Source: a virus
DNA length: 51,938 nucleotides
Reading direction: 5' to 3' (one strand)
Virus record (IMG/VR): IMGVR_UViG_3300028706_000260
Span: 1-51,938 of that record
Positions 1 through 8,549 of the stretch are shown here, one piece after another (the stretch's first letter is position 1; each line of letters begins with the position of its first letter). Position numbers and translations under genes: made by a program. The notes under the pieces were generated by a model. The model made no database searches and was not told the origin of the DNA. It was given only the letters and a program-made list of their open reading frames with translations.

Positions 1-573
1 ACAGGGGCATCAACAGGCGATACGCTGCAGATTGTGGCTTATGGTGTGCTTGTGAGTGCTGGTGGGGGCGGGGGTGCGTGGGAGGAAATAGAGAATATTG
101 CAATATCCAGTGGAACAGCATCAATAGAGATGGGCTTAACGGGGTATACCGTATATAAATTGATTTACAATATGAACGGTCTTGGGGGGTATACTAACAT
201 CCATCTAACAGGCTCCGAAGACAACGGCTCTACATATATTTCATCATATTTTGAGCATGAACGGACATACCGCCCCAGCACTACGAATGTAATAACTTCG
301 GCGTCGTCCCCGTCATATTTAACCATAGCGAAAACAGGGGCGGGTTCAACGTCATTGGGTGGAGAAATTAACCTTACGACTTTAAGTGAAGGTACTGCGC
401 TTAGAGGGGAAAGTTCATCTGCAAATGCGTCTCTAAATTACGAAAATCGACCTACATTGTTTTTCTCAACAATACCTTTGGCATCATCGTCGGTGAATAA
501 AATAAAGATATCACCGAACAGTGGAACCATTGGTGGCGGCTTTATAACACTCTACGGCATCAAAAATTCATAG
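1..573 (+). CDS. Tail fibre protein, C-terminal part (5' end outside window)
   Basis: The reading frame is open from the first base of the window to the stop at 571-573, so this is the C-terminal end of a longer gene. A GTG at 34 is only an internal codon. The residues encoded just before it (SGDTLQIVAYG) are the repeat-type sequence seen at the end of N-terminal fibre domains in many phages. A glycine patch (SAGGGGGAW) then acts as a hinge before a roughly 165-residue beta-rich domain with features such as 'SEDNGSTYISSYF' and 'GGFITLYGIK', typical of receptor-binding tips. It lies 9 bp upstream of a second fibre gene. The receptor is unknown, and the exact domain family needs structure prediction. 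Confidence 0.75.
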   Translation, partial: TGASTGDTLQIVAYGVLVSAGGGGGAWEEIENIAISSGTASIEMGLTGYTVYKLIYNMNGLGGYTNIHLTGSEDNGSTYISSYFEHERTYRPSTTNVITSASSPSYLTIAKTGAGSTSLGGEINLTTLSEGTALRGESSSANASLNYENRPTLFFSTIPLASSSVNKIKISPNSGTIGGGFITLYGIKNS

Positions 574-582
574 GAGAACAAC

Positions 583-1890
583 ATGAGCACAGCAAGAAAT
601 TTAGCAGCACTCTTAGACTCGTCAGGTGATGTTGTAGCAGGGGCTTTGGACAACGCTGGAGGCGGTGGTGTAGGTGAGTTTAAAGGTGATTCAATTGCCA
701 TTTCGTCGGACGATACAGCGCTTACTTCGCAAACGGCAACAACGGCAGCAAATATTGCCATAGGCGATAGAGCCTTTGAATATGCCGTTAATATTATAGA
801 TAGCGTGGCTATCGGTGAAAACGCCGCAAAGAAGGTGACTACTGGACAATATTCAGTAGCTTTAGGTTCTAATGCTGCCAGTAACACAACTACTTTAAAT
901 TCTACCGTAGCTATAGGCTCTTACGCTGCAAGAAGTTACTCGAACAGTACGGGCAATAGCGTTTATATCGGCTTAGAAAGTGGCTACAACGGCGGTGGTT
1001 CAAATAACACGGCGGTAGGTGCTAACACCCTACATAGTAGCAGCCACACTAATAAAAATACCGCAATTGGAGATTATGCGGGTAATGCGATTTCAGGCGA
1101 AGAGAACACAGTCATTGGCAGACGAGCGGGTATGACGGGCGGTGGCCTTAATGTGTGCGTTGGAGCGTCCACTGGCGAAAAGATGTATGGGTCAACCAAG
1201 CACACGTATGTTGGTAGTCTTGCTGGAAATTATGTAAATAGTGGCACACAAAATACTGCTTTAGGCTCTTACGCTCTATGGGGGATTAGTTCTGTATCGG
1301 GTGCTATCACACAGAACACTGCGATTGGTGCTGATGCACTTAAATATATGCAGGATGGCACAGGTGCTACAAGTATAACTAACTCGGCGGGTCTTGGTTA
1401 TAACAGCCGCGTATCTGGCAGCAACCAAGTTCAGCTAGGTAACTCGTCTACAACGACATACGCATACGGTTCTATCCAAAACCGATCAGATGAACGGGAT
1501 AAAGCTGACATAGCCGACACTTCATTAGGTCTTGATTTTATATCAAAGCTAAGGCCAGTTGAGTACCGTTGGGATTATAGAGAGGACTATTTCACCGATT
1601 CAGAAATAACGACAGAAAATACTGATGGCGAGCAAAGACAGGAAACCGTTTTAAGCCCCACTGTTAAAGATGGCTCACAAAAGCGTAATCGCTTACATCA
1701 AGGATTAATAGCTCAAGAAGTAAAAGCGGTCATGGACGATCTTGGTGTTGAGTTTGGTGGATACCAAGACCACTCATTAAACGGCGGCACTGATGTTAAA
1801 TCCATAGGCTATCAAGAGTTAATCGCGCCGATGATAAAAGCGATTCAAGAACTATCCGAAAAAATCAAAGTATTAGAAGAGGCCCAATAA
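583..1890 (+). CDS. Tail fibre/spike protein with C-terminal S74 intramolecular chaperone
   Basis: 435 aa, preceded by AGGAGAACAAC. The N-terminus resembles the neighbouring fibre and contains a Gly-rich hinge (NAGGGGVGEF). Residues about 60-290 are repeats of the form 'n-t-A-I-G-x-x-A-g/a', such as VAIGENAA, VALGSNAA, NTAVGANTL and NTAIGDYAG, as in trimeric beta-helical heads (YadA-like/fibre shafts). The C-terminus is a peptidase S74 chaperone: S302-D303 in 'RSDERDKAD' is the predicted self-cleavage site, followed by 'LRPVEYRWDY', 'GLIAQEVKAVMDDLG' and a C-terminal coiled coil (PMIKAIQELSEKIKVLEE). S74 domains drive trimerisation and are then cut off. Host-range determinant by inference. 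Confidence 0.9.
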   Translation: MSTARNLAALLDSSGDVVAGALDNAGGGGVGEFKGDSIAISSDDTALTSQTATTAANIAIGDRAFEYAVNIIDSVAIGENAAKKVTTGQYSVALGSNAASNTTTLNSTVAIGSYAARSYSNSTGNSVYIGLESGYNGGGSNNTAVGANTLHSSSHTNKNTAIGDYAGNAISGEENTVIGRRAGMTGGGLNVCVGASTGEKMYGSTKHTYVGSLAGNYVNSGTQNTALGSYALWGISSVSGAITQNTAIGADALKYMQDGTGATSITNSAGLGYNSRVSGSNQVQLGNSSTTTYAYGSIQNRSDERDKADIADTSLGLDFISKLRPVEYRWDYREDYFTDSEITTENTDGEQRQETVLSPTVKDGSQKRNRLHQGLIAQEVKAVMDDLGVEFGGYQDHSLNGGTDVKSIGYQELIAPMIKAIQELSEKIKVLEEAQ

Positions 1891-1891
1891 C

Positions 1892-2137
1892 ATGAGCACA
1901 AACGTATTTAAACTAGTAAATGGTGAGCGCATCGAGCTTACCACAGCAGAAAACAACCAACGTCTAGCAGACGGTGCAGCAGCACAAGCCGAGCAAGATG
2001 CTAGAGCATGGCTTGACGGTCGTCTATCTGAATATCCAGCACTAGCCGAGCAGTTAGATAATATCTACCACAATGGCCTAGACGCTTGGAAAGCTGACAT
2101 TAAAGTCATCAAAGATAAATACCCTAAGCCTGGTTAA
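1892..2137 (+). CDS. Small tail-associated protein (fibre-linked, YPKP C-terminus)
   Basis: 81 aa, starting one base after the fibre stop, so it is translationally coupled. The C-terminal half (YPALAEQLDNIYHNG, DAWKADIKVIKDKYPKP) is a short helical domain repeatedly found beside or fused to tail-fibre genes in marine myo- and siphoviruses. Its role is not established; fibre assembly or a minor virion component is plausible. The N-terminal 'VFKLVNGERIELT' is also a common opening for such proteins. Its base composition matches the fibre genes rather than the replication genes. Confidence 0.7.
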   Translation: MSTNVFKLVNGERIELTTAENNQRLADGAAAQAEQDARAWLDGRLSEYPALAEQLDNIYHNGLDAWKADIKVIKDKYPKPG

Positions 2138-2168
2138 ATACAAGTTACCAAGCTTTAATTGATACGAG

Positions 2169-2176
2169 TATAAATA
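2169..2176 (+). promoter_or_regulatory. Late promoter TATAAATA (sulfotransferase)
   Basis: Exact T4 late-promoter octamer in an AT-rich intergenic gap, 29 bp upstream of the sulfotransferase ATG. A late sigma (gp55) is encoded in this window. Confidence 0.75.
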
Positions 2177-2205
2177 TATATGATTAATTAAACAGGCATT
2201 ATATA

Positions 2206-3015
2206 ATGAAAGAAATATTTTATCAAGCATCACTCCCTAGAGCTGGGTCTACGTTATTACAAAATATCTTAGGACAGCATCCGGATTTTTACGTTACACC
2301 TACATCAGGTGTACTAGAGTTGGTGTTCGGTGCGAGAGCTAATTTCGATACCTCCCCGGAGTTTAAAGCTCAAGATTCTGCAGAGATGGAAGCTGGCTTT
2401 AAAGCTTTTTGTGGGGCAGGTGTTAAAGGATTCTTTAATGCTATTACTGATAAATCTTATGTTGTTGATAAGAGCCGAGGTTGGGGAGTCTATTATGACT
2501 TCATTAATTTCTATCAGGAAAATCCTAAAGTGATTTGTATGGTACGAGACCTACGAGATGTGTTCAGTTCAATGGAAAAACAACATCGTAAGTCACAAAA
2601 GACTTCTACCGGTATCATCAATGACGGTGCCATGGAGGGTACTACTACAGAAAAACGTGTAGGTATTTGGGCTCGCTCTCAACCAGTTGGATTAGCCCTC
2701 GATCGTTTGTATGAGGTGATCTTACAGAAGAAGCCTATATTGTTTGTGCGATATGAAGATCTCACATCTAATCCACAAGAAGAAATGAATAGGGTCTATG
2801 CATTTCTCAATGTGCCTACACATAATCATAACTTTGAAGATGTAGCACAAATCACAAAGGAGGATGATAGTGTGTATGGAGCTTTTGGTGACCATACAAT
2901 AAGGAATAAAGTAAGTGCTCTGCCATCTGATTATGAAGAGATATTGGGTAAAGAAACTTCAGATAAGATCAAAGGATCATATCCATGGTTTTATGAATCC
3001 TTTGGATACAACTAG
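2206..3015 (+). CDS. Sulfotransferase family protein
   Basis: 269 aa. The N-terminal 5'-phosphosulfate-binding loop of PAPS-dependent sulfotransferases is visible as 'LPRAGSTLLQNIL' (residues 10-22). A '(V)RDLRDVFSSM' block near residue 108 corresponds to the 3'-phosphate-binding element, and 'FVRYEDLTSNPQEEM' near residue 180 is the usual downstream family motif. Such enzymes transfer sulfate from PAPS to a hydroxyl or amine of a carbohydrate, protein or small molecule. The substrate cannot be deduced. It lies between tail-fibre genes and the PrkA operon behind its own late promoter, so modification of virion or cell-surface components late in infection is possible (inference). Confidence 0.85.
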   Translation: MKEIFYQASLPRAGSTLLQNILGQHPDFYVTPTSGVLELVFGARANFDTSPEFKAQDSAEMEAGFKAFCGAGVKGFFNAITDKSYVVDKSRGWGVYYDFINFYQENPKVICMVRDLRDVFSSMEKQHRKSQKTSTGIINDGAMEGTTTEKRVGIWARSQPVGLALDRLYEVILQKKPILFVRYEDLTSNPQEEMNRVYAFLNVPTHNHNFEDVAQITKEDDSVYGAFGDHTIRNKVSALPSDYEEILGKETSDKIKGSYPWFYESFGYN

Positions 3016-3033
3016 TAGTAAGTATGCGGCAGA

Positions 3034-3041
3034 TATAAATA
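3034..3041 (+). promoter_or_regulatory. Late promoter TATAAATA
   Basis: Exact late octamer in the 200-bp gap after the sulfotransferase gene. Its last A is the first A of an AGGAG (3041-3045), so a transcript starting a few bases downstream would lack this Shine-Dalgarno, whereas read-through transcripts would keep it. Confidence 0.7.
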
Positions 3042-3054
3042 GGAGAAACACAAA

Positions 3055-3225
3055 ATAATTACCACCGAGCTATACCCCATTCATACAGCGCCTTCGACAG
3101 CGCCACTGGGTATGGTTCATGTAGTCGAGCCAAAGTCTATACGCGATCATGACTATATACCTGTACAGCCACCAAAAGCTCCATATGAAACCCTAAGTTA
3201 CTCAAAGAGGTTATGGATATGTTAG
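3055..3225 (+). CDS. Candidate short ORF with ATA/ATT start (uncertain)
   Basis: An uninterrupted frame of about 56 codons runs from an in-frame TAG at 3040 to a TAG at 3223. It has no ATG/GTG/TTG near its 5' end; the codons after the AGGAG at 3041 are ATA (3055) and ATT (3058). The predicted peptide is protein-like and Pro-rich (ELYPIHTAPSTAPLGM, DYIPVQPPKAPYET) and ends by overlapping the next gene's ATG at 3219, the compact packing used by real phage genes. An internal ATG at 3112 would give 37 aa. No function is recognised. It could instead be a decayed gene or a chance open frame. Confidence 0.35.
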   Translation: MITTELYPIHTAPSTAPLGMVHVVEPKSIRDHDYIPVQPPKAPYETLSYSKRLWIC

Positions 3226-3653
3226 TTGAACTAGCAGCTGCCAACGCAGCATTTTCAGTGATTAAGAAGACGCTGTTGAACGGCAAGTCTATGTTAGATG
3301 CTGGTGATGCAGTTTATAAGTACTTCAAAGCTGAGAATGATATAGCTAAAGAAGTCGCGGCAAAGGGTAAAAACTCTGCATTAGAAGCTTGGCAAGCTCA
3401 GCAGCAATTACGTAGGCAGGAAGGAGAATTAAAAGAATTACTTAATAGCCAGCAATTGATGGGTTATCACGATTTTATACAATTTCGTGCCGAGTACGCC
3501 AGAGAGCAGAAAGAAGCTGCTAAGCAACTCGCTAAGAAAAAATATATTCGCCAACAAGAGATAGAAGATTCCATGGTGCTGGGTATTAAGGTCATGAGCG
3601 GACTATTGGTCACTGTAGGCATAATCTCAGGTGTTGCTATATATCTAAGATAA
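3219..3653 (+). CDS. Small conserved phage protein with C-terminal TM anchor
   Basis: About 144 aa. The ATG at 3219 is preferred over 3213 because the AGAGG at 3206-3210 is 8 nt from it. The N-terminus (ELAAANAAFSVIKK) is a short amphipathic or hydrophobic helix. The middle is a long charged helix rich in Lys/Glu/Gln, probably coiled coil (EAWQAQQQLRRQEGELKELL, AREQKEAAKQLAKKK). The C-terminus is one membrane span (VMSGLLVTVGIISGVAIYL) followed by Arg. I recall similar proteins beside tail-fibre genes in marine T4-like phages, but no function is established. A role at the envelope or as a minor virion protein is inference. Confidence 0.7.
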   Translation: MLVELAAANAAFSVIKKTLLNGKSMLDAGDAVYKYFKAENDIAKEVAAKGKNSALEAWQAQQQLRRQEGELKELLNSQQLMGYHDFIQFRAEYAREQKEAAKQLAKKKYIRQQEIEDSMVLGIKVMSGLLVTVGIISGVAIYLR

Positions 3654-3656
3654 AGG

Positions 3657-3685
3657 TGTACATATAACCTAAAGTGTGGTATAAT
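3657..3685 (+). promoter_or_regulatory. Sigma70-like promoter upstream of prkA operon
   Basis: TGTACA (3657-3662), 17-bp spacer, perfect TATAAT (3680-3685), in the gap before the PrkA gene. An AT-rich stretch follows. The -35 has two mismatches to consensus. Confidence 0.5.
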
Positions 3686-3735
3686 TAAGATGTATATATA
3701 ATTATACTATTAGTAATCCACCAAGGTACAATATT

Positions 3736-5682
3736 ATGTCTATATTTGACGATTTTACAACTGACAGGAAGTCGAGCGAAACGGAATTTATGTCGTTTGA
3801 GGATTATCTCAAACTTTGTAAAAAGGACCCGTTAACTTATGCCACCGCGGCAGAACGAATGATTGCGGCAATCGGCGAACCTGAAATGGTCGACACATCT
3901 ACGGATCGACGACTATCACGAATCTTTCTCAACCGAACACTTAAAGTATATCCAGCATTTAAAGACTTCTATGGCATGGAAGACGCCGTGGAACGTATTG
4001 TGGGATTCTTTAAACATGCAGCTCAGGGTCTAGAAGAACGTAAGCAGATTCTATATCTATTGGGTCCTGTGGGTGGTGGTAAGTCATCTATCGCAGAGAC
4101 TCTCAAGTCTCTTATGGAAGCGCATCCAATCTATACACTGGTTGCCGAAGGTGATCATAAAGACAATATCTCTCCGGTATTTGAATCTCCTCTTGGTCTA
4201 TTTGACCCCACTAAGTTCGGTGCAAAATTAGAGAAAGATTATGGTATCAACAGACGATACGTGTCTGGGTTAATGTCACCATGGGCACTTAAACGTCTTG
4301 AAGAGTTCGGTGGAGATATCTCAAAGTTTAAGATTGCTAAGATTTGGCCATCTAAACTAACTCAGACCAGTATTACTAAAACTGAACCTGGTGACGAAAA
4401 CAACCAAGACATTTCCAGCTTAGTGGGTAAGACTGATATCCGCATGCTAGAGTACTTCTCTCAGAATGATGCAGACTCTTATGCATACTCAGGTGCTTTA
4501 TGTCGAGGCAACCAAGGTATCATGGAATTTGTAGAGATGTTTAAAGCACCTATTAAGGTTCTCCATCCATTACTTACTGCTACCCAAGAAGGTAACTACA
4601 TTGGTACAGAGGGAATCTCTGCCATACCATTCAATGGTGTAGTTCTTGCCCACTCTAACGAATCAGAGTGGCAGACATTCAAATCTAACAAGAATAATGA
4701 AGCGTTCATTGACCGTATTTGTGTCATTAAGGTTCCATACTGCCTACGGGTAGATGATGAAGTTAAAATCTATGATAAGATGTTAGCTGATTCAGGCCTT
4801 GATATTGATACTTGTGCACCAGAAACGCTTAATATGCTAGCACGATTTACAGTACTTACACGTTTACATGAGCATGAAAACTCTAATAAGATGTCTAAGC
4901 TACGTGTATACAATGGTGACAATGTTAAGGATACAGACCCTAAAGCTAAGTCTATCCAAGAGTATCGCGATATGGCTGGTGTCGATGAAGGCATGGATGG
5001 CATATCAACACGATTTGCATTCAAGATCCTTTCTAAGACATTCAACTTTGATGCTGAAGAAGTATCCGCAGATCCTATTCATTTAATGTATGTATTAGAA
5101 GATTCAATTCGAAGAGAGCAATACTCTGAAGATGTTGAAAGCACCTTAATGGAATACATTAAAGAATACCTTGCGCCTAAGTACGCTGAGTTCATCGGCA
5201 ATGAAATCCAAAAGGCTTACTTGGAATCATACTCTGATTATGGTCAGAACTTATTCGATCGTTATGTTGAGTATGCAGATTCATGGATTCAAGATATTGA
5301 CTTCAAAGATCCTGATACTGGTAACCTATTTAACCGTAAGATTCTAAATGAAGAGCTTGAGAAGATTGAGAAGCCAGCTGGCATTTCTAATCCTAAGGAC
5401 TTCCGTAATGAAGTGGTTAACTTTGTTATCCGAGCTCGAGCTAAGAATAAAGGTGATAACCCTAAGTGGAACTCATACGAGAAGCTTCGTGAGATCATTG
5501 AGAAGAAGATGTTTGCTTCTACCGAAGAACTACTTCCTATCATTTCATTCAGTGCAAAGGGTTCTGAAGATGATCAGAAGAAGCATAATGATTTTGTACA
5601 AAGGCTCGTGAAGAAGGGATATTCTAATCGCCAAGTTCGTAGATTAGTTGAATGGTATATGCGTGTACAGAAGAGCTCATAA
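3736..5682 (+). CDS. prkA: PrkA-type AAA+ serine protein kinase (YeaG family)
   Basis: 648 aa, full length for the PrkA/YeaG family. The N-terminal 'SFEDYLKLCKKDP' motif is typical. An AAA+ module follows, with Walker A GPVGGGKSS at residues 110-118, 'GNQGIMEFVEMFKAP' and 'GVVLAHSNESEW' (sensor region). The C-terminal half is the PrkA kinase-like domain ending in 'VRRLVEWYMRVQKSS'. In enterobacteria YeaG works with YeaH and YcgB in nitrogen-starvation and stationary-phase responses. Bacillus PrkA has also been described as an ATP-dependent protease. The next two genes here are exactly those partners. The start ATG follows AAGGTAC. All motifs look intact, so an active enzyme is expected. Function in a phage is unknown; reprogramming host stress physiology is inference. 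Confidence 0.93.
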   Translation: MSIFDDFTTDRKSSETEFMSFEDYLKLCKKDPLTYATAAERMIAAIGEPEMVDTSTDRRLSRIFLNRTLKVYPAFKDFYGMEDAVERIVGFFKHAAQGLEERKQILYLLGPVGGGKSSIAETLKSLMEAHPIYTLVAEGDHKDNISPVFESPLGLFDPTKFGAKLEKDYGINRRYVSGLMSPWALKRLEEFGGDISKFKIAKIWPSKLTQTSITKTEPGDENNQDISSLVGKTDIRMLEYFSQNDADSYAYSGALCRGNQGIMEFVEMFKAPIKVLHPLLTATQEGNYIGTEGISAIPFNGVVLAHSNESEWQTFKSNKNNEAFIDRICVIKVPYCLRVDDEVKIYDKMLADSGLDIDTCAPETLNMLARFTVLTRLHEHENSNKMSKLRVYNGDNVKDTDPKAKSIQEYRDMAGVDEGMDGISTRFAFKILSKTFNFDAEEVSADPIHLMYVLEDSIRREQYSEDVESTLMEYIKEYLAPKYAEFIGNEIQKAYLESYSDYGQNLFDRYVEYADSWIQDIDFKDPDTGNLFNRKILNEELEKIEKPAGISNPKDFRNEVVNFVIRARAKNKGDNPKWNSYEKLREIIEKKMFASTEELLPIISFSAKGSEDDQKKHNDFVQRLVKKGYSNRQVRRLVEWYMRVQKSS

Positions 5683-5697
5683 AAGGAGGTACTCGTT

Positions 5698-7002
5698 ATG
5701 GGCAAGTATATCATTGACCGACGGAAGAATCCGAAGGGTAAGAATCTAAGTAATCGCCAACGATTTATTAGACGAGCTAAGAGGTCTATAGAGAGGCAAA
5801 TTAAAGAGAATATCATAGACAGGTCAATCTCTGATCAGTCTGATGAAGATGTTCGAATCCCTATTGATGGTGTGCAAGAGCCAAAGTTTGGCCATGACCC
5901 ATCTTCAGGGGATTATGATTTCGTTCTTCCTGGAAATAAAGACTTCGTTCCTGGTGATCTAATACCAAAACCAGAAGGTGGTGCAGGAGGTCCGGGTGGT
6001 TCCGGATCTTCAGACTCAGGTGAAGGTGAGGATGATTTTGCATTCTCATTGACGCGAGAAGAATATCTATCTATAGTATTCGACGGCCTTGAATTACCAA
6101 ACCTAGATGATCAGAAAGGTCAACCTGATCTAACCGTTTTTGAACACGCACGTGCAGGCTTTACCACAGTGGGTAATCCAGCAAACATGAACCTCGAGCA
6201 GTCGATGATAAATTCCTTGGGTCGTCGTATTGCACTGAAGTTCCCAAAAAATAAAAAGATAAGGGAACTTGAGGCAGAACTTGTGGAGTTGGATGCTTTT
6301 TTTAGCACATTGCCGGTGGGTAAGAAGGAAAGAACTTCCCAGTGGTGTCGTTATCAGGAAATTGAGTCTGAGATCAGATCTCTCAAAATCAAAGCACGTG
6401 CTGTTTCTTTTATTGACCCTATTGACCTTAGATATAATAACTTCTCTAAGACCCCCAAACCTATAACTGCTGCCGTTATGGTATGCGTCATGGATGTATC
6501 TGCATCTATGGGTACTAGGGAGAAAGAACTAGCTAAGAGGTTCTATCTATTATTGTACCTGTTCCTTGAACGTAAGTATGAGAGGATTGATATAGTCTTT
6601 ATTAGACATCATACCAGAGCAAAAGAATGTACTGAGCATGAGTTCTTCTATGATAAGGAGACTGGTGGTACTATGGCATCGACTGGTCTTAACTTAGCTG
6701 ATGATATTATATCAGAAAGGTATCCAGAGAATGAGTGGAATATATACATGACCCAAGCATCTGATGGTGATAACTTTGCCTCCGATATGCATAATTATAG
6801 GTTATATTTAAGTAAACTCATTAGAAGATGTAACCTATATTCATATATTGAAATAGATAATGAGTTTCATACATCATCTGACCTGTGGGGTACTATGGTA
6901 AGTGCATCAAGAGATAATAATAATCTCATAGCCAAGAAGATTATGAGTGCTAGGGATATAGTACCTATATTCAGGGAAATCTTTTCTACGGAGAATATAT
7001 AA
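5698..7002 (+). CDS. yeaH: YeaH/YhbH family (DUF444) protein with VWA domain
   Basis: 434 aa, 15 bp after prkA, with a strong AAGGAGGT Shine-Dalgarno. Layout: basic N-terminus (YIIDRRKNPKGKNLSNRQRF) typical of YeaH, a Gly/Ser linker (about residues 98-115) followed by an acidic stretch, then a von Willebrand A-like domain. The metal-site motif 'MDVSASMG' (about residues 263-270) has the full DxSxS, and 'GGTMASTGL' supplies the later Thr/Ser positions. YeaH proteins are partners of PrkA/YeaG, presumably as metal-dependent adaptors. The gene overlaps the SpoVR gene as TAATG, showing translational coupling. Confidence 0.9.
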   Translation: MGKYIIDRRKNPKGKNLSNRQRFIRRAKRSIERQIKENIIDRSISDQSDEDVRIPIDGVQEPKFGHDPSSGDYDFVLPGNKDFVPGDLIPKPEGGAGGPGGSGSSDSGEGEDDFAFSLTREEYLSIVFDGLELPNLDDQKGQPDLTVFEHARAGFTTVGNPANMNLEQSMINSLGRRIALKFPKNKKIRELEAELVELDAFFSTLPVGKKERTSQWCRYQEIESEIRSLKIKARAVSFIDPIDLRYNNFSKTPKPITAAVMVCVMDVSASMGTREKELAKRFYLLLYLFLERKYERIDIVFIRHHTRAKECTEHEFFYDKETGGTMASTGLNLADDIISERYPENEWNIYMTQASDGDNFASDMHNYRLYLSKLIRRCNLYSYIEIDNEFHTSSDLWGTMVSASRDNNNLIAKKIMSARDIVPIFREIFSTENI

Positions 7003-8549
7003 TGACTCTACTTTACGAATCAAATGAATGGGATTTTGAAACATTAGACCGTGTATACGAAGCCTGTGCTAAGATAGCAAAGGATGAATTGAAGCTTGAT
7101 ACCTATACCAATCAGTTAGAGATTATATCCTCTGATCAGATGTTAGATGCTTATGCTACTGTGGGTCTTCCCATATATTATAAACATTGGTCATTCGGTA
7201 AACAATTTGTAAGGGAATCTCATGATTATAAGAAGGGTAAATCTGGATTAGCTTATGAGATTGTAATCAATTCAGATCCTTGCATTAATTATCTTATGGA
7301 AGAAAACTCCATAACAACACAGACTACTGTTATTGCCCATGCAGCATTCGGTCATAATCACTTCTTTAAGAATAACTATCTGTTTAAGGAGTGGACTCAG
7401 GCAGACCATATCGTAGACTACCTAATCTTTGCTAGGGATTATATCACTAAATGTGAAGAGCAATATGGTATAGAGTCTGTAGAGACTGTACTTGATGCTG
7501 CACACGCTCTGTCTCAGAATGGTGTATTCAAATATAAACATAATAAATTGAATGCGAAGGATGAGAAAGAAAAACAGAAACAACGTGAAGAGTATATCGA
7601 ATCTCACTTCAATGACCTGTGGCGAACAGTCCCAGTAATGAAATCTGATGAAGATCGAACTCTTGAGGATATGCTTACCGAAGAAGAACTTGAGGTGATG
7701 GAAAACTTCGGGTATAATATAACTGATCCTGAAGAGAATCTATTATATTTTATCGAGAAGAACTCACCTATATTGAAACCTTGGCAACGAGAGATTGTGC
7801 GTATAGTCCGTAAGGTTGCACAATATTTCTATCCTCAGTACCAGACTAAAGTGATGAATGAAGGCTGGGCAACGTTCTCACATTACTATATCATGAATCG
7901 GTTATATGAGACTAATCAGATCACTGAAGGTTCATATTTAGAATTTATCCATACTCACACATCAGTGTTAAGAATGGATGACTTTGACTCTCAGTACTTT
8001 AATGGATGGAATCCCTACACATTAGGATTTGCTATGTTCATGGATATTAAGAGGATTTGTGAAGATCCTACTGAAGAAGATCGTGAGTGGTTCCCAGATT
8101 GGGCAGGTGGTGATTGGCTAGAAGTATGCCATGATGCTGTTGATAATTATAGGGATGAATCGTTTATTAGGCAGTTCTTGAGCCCGAAGTTAATGCGCGA
8201 CTTTAAGATGTTCACCCTCGATAACCAAGAAAGAGCTAAGGACTATGAAGTGTCTGCTATCCATGATACTAGAGGATATAAACATATTCGTGATACGTTA
8301 GCATCTCAATATGAAATCATTAACTTCATTCCTGACATAACAGTCGTGGGTGCAAACTTCAAGACAGATAGGGTGTTAACATTATTACATCAGATCCATT
8401 CTGGTAAGTTATTGCATACTAACACTGCATCAGTTCTAGAGCATATGAAGCATTTATGGGGTTATCAGATAGTTATGGATTGTGTTGATGAAGATGGTGA
8501 ATATGAGGATTCTCATGAATCTTCTAAGATGCCAATATATGAGATCTAG
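7002..8549 (+). CDS. SpoVR/YcgB family protein
   Basis: 515 aa, close to the usual length of YcgB (about 510). Family features include the N-terminal 'NEWDFETLDRVYEAC' block, 'QLEIISSDQMLDAYATVGLPIYYKHWSFGK', a His-rich 'HAAFGHNHFFKNN', and 'NEGWATFSHYYIMNRLYE', which are the most conserved stretches I know for SpoVR. Its biochemical activity is unknown: SpoVR acts in Bacillus spore-cortex formation, and YcgB belongs to the RpoS/starvation regulon with YeaG/YeaH. Third gene of a coupled operon (start overlaps the yeaH stop). Runs up to the late promoter of the neck genes. Confidence 0.92.
   Translation: MTLLYESNEWDFETLDRVYEACAKIAKDELKLDTYTNQLEIISSDQMLDAYATVGLPIYYKHWSFGKQFVRESHDYKKGKSGLAYEIVINSDPCINYLMEENSITTQTTVIAHAAFGHNHFFKNNYLFKEWTQADHIVDYLIFARDYITKCEEQYGIESVETVLDAAHALSQNGVFKYKHNKLNAKDEKEKQKQREEYIESHFNDLWRTVPVMKSDEDRTLEDMLTEEELEVMENFGYNITDPEENLLYFIEKNSPILKPWQREIVRIVRKVAQYFYPQYQTKVMNEGWATFSHYYIMNRLYETNQITEGSYLEFIHTHTSVLRMDDFDSQYFNGWNPYTLGFAMFMDIKRICEDPTEEDREWFPDWAGGDWLEVCHDAVDNYRDESFIRQFLSPKLMRDFKMFTLDNQERAKDYEVSAIHDTRGYKHIRDTLASQYEIINFIPDITVVGANFKTDRVLTLLHQIHSGKLLHTNTASVLEHMKHLWGYQIVMDCVDEDGEYEDSHESSKMPIYEI

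Noticed and set aside
552-887. Minus-strand ORF of 111 aa (and many other minus-strand frames across the window)
   Set aside because: They lie antisense to clear, conserved + strand genes, lack promoters or Shine-Dalgarno sites, and translate to low-complexity Ser/Leu-rich sequence typical of reverse-strand shadows.
4868-5086. Same-strand alternative-frame ORFs inside prkA (also 5348-5611) and similar frames in gp22 and uvsW
   Set aside because: Entirely inside a conserved gene in another frame, with shadow-like composition and no own ribosome-binding site.
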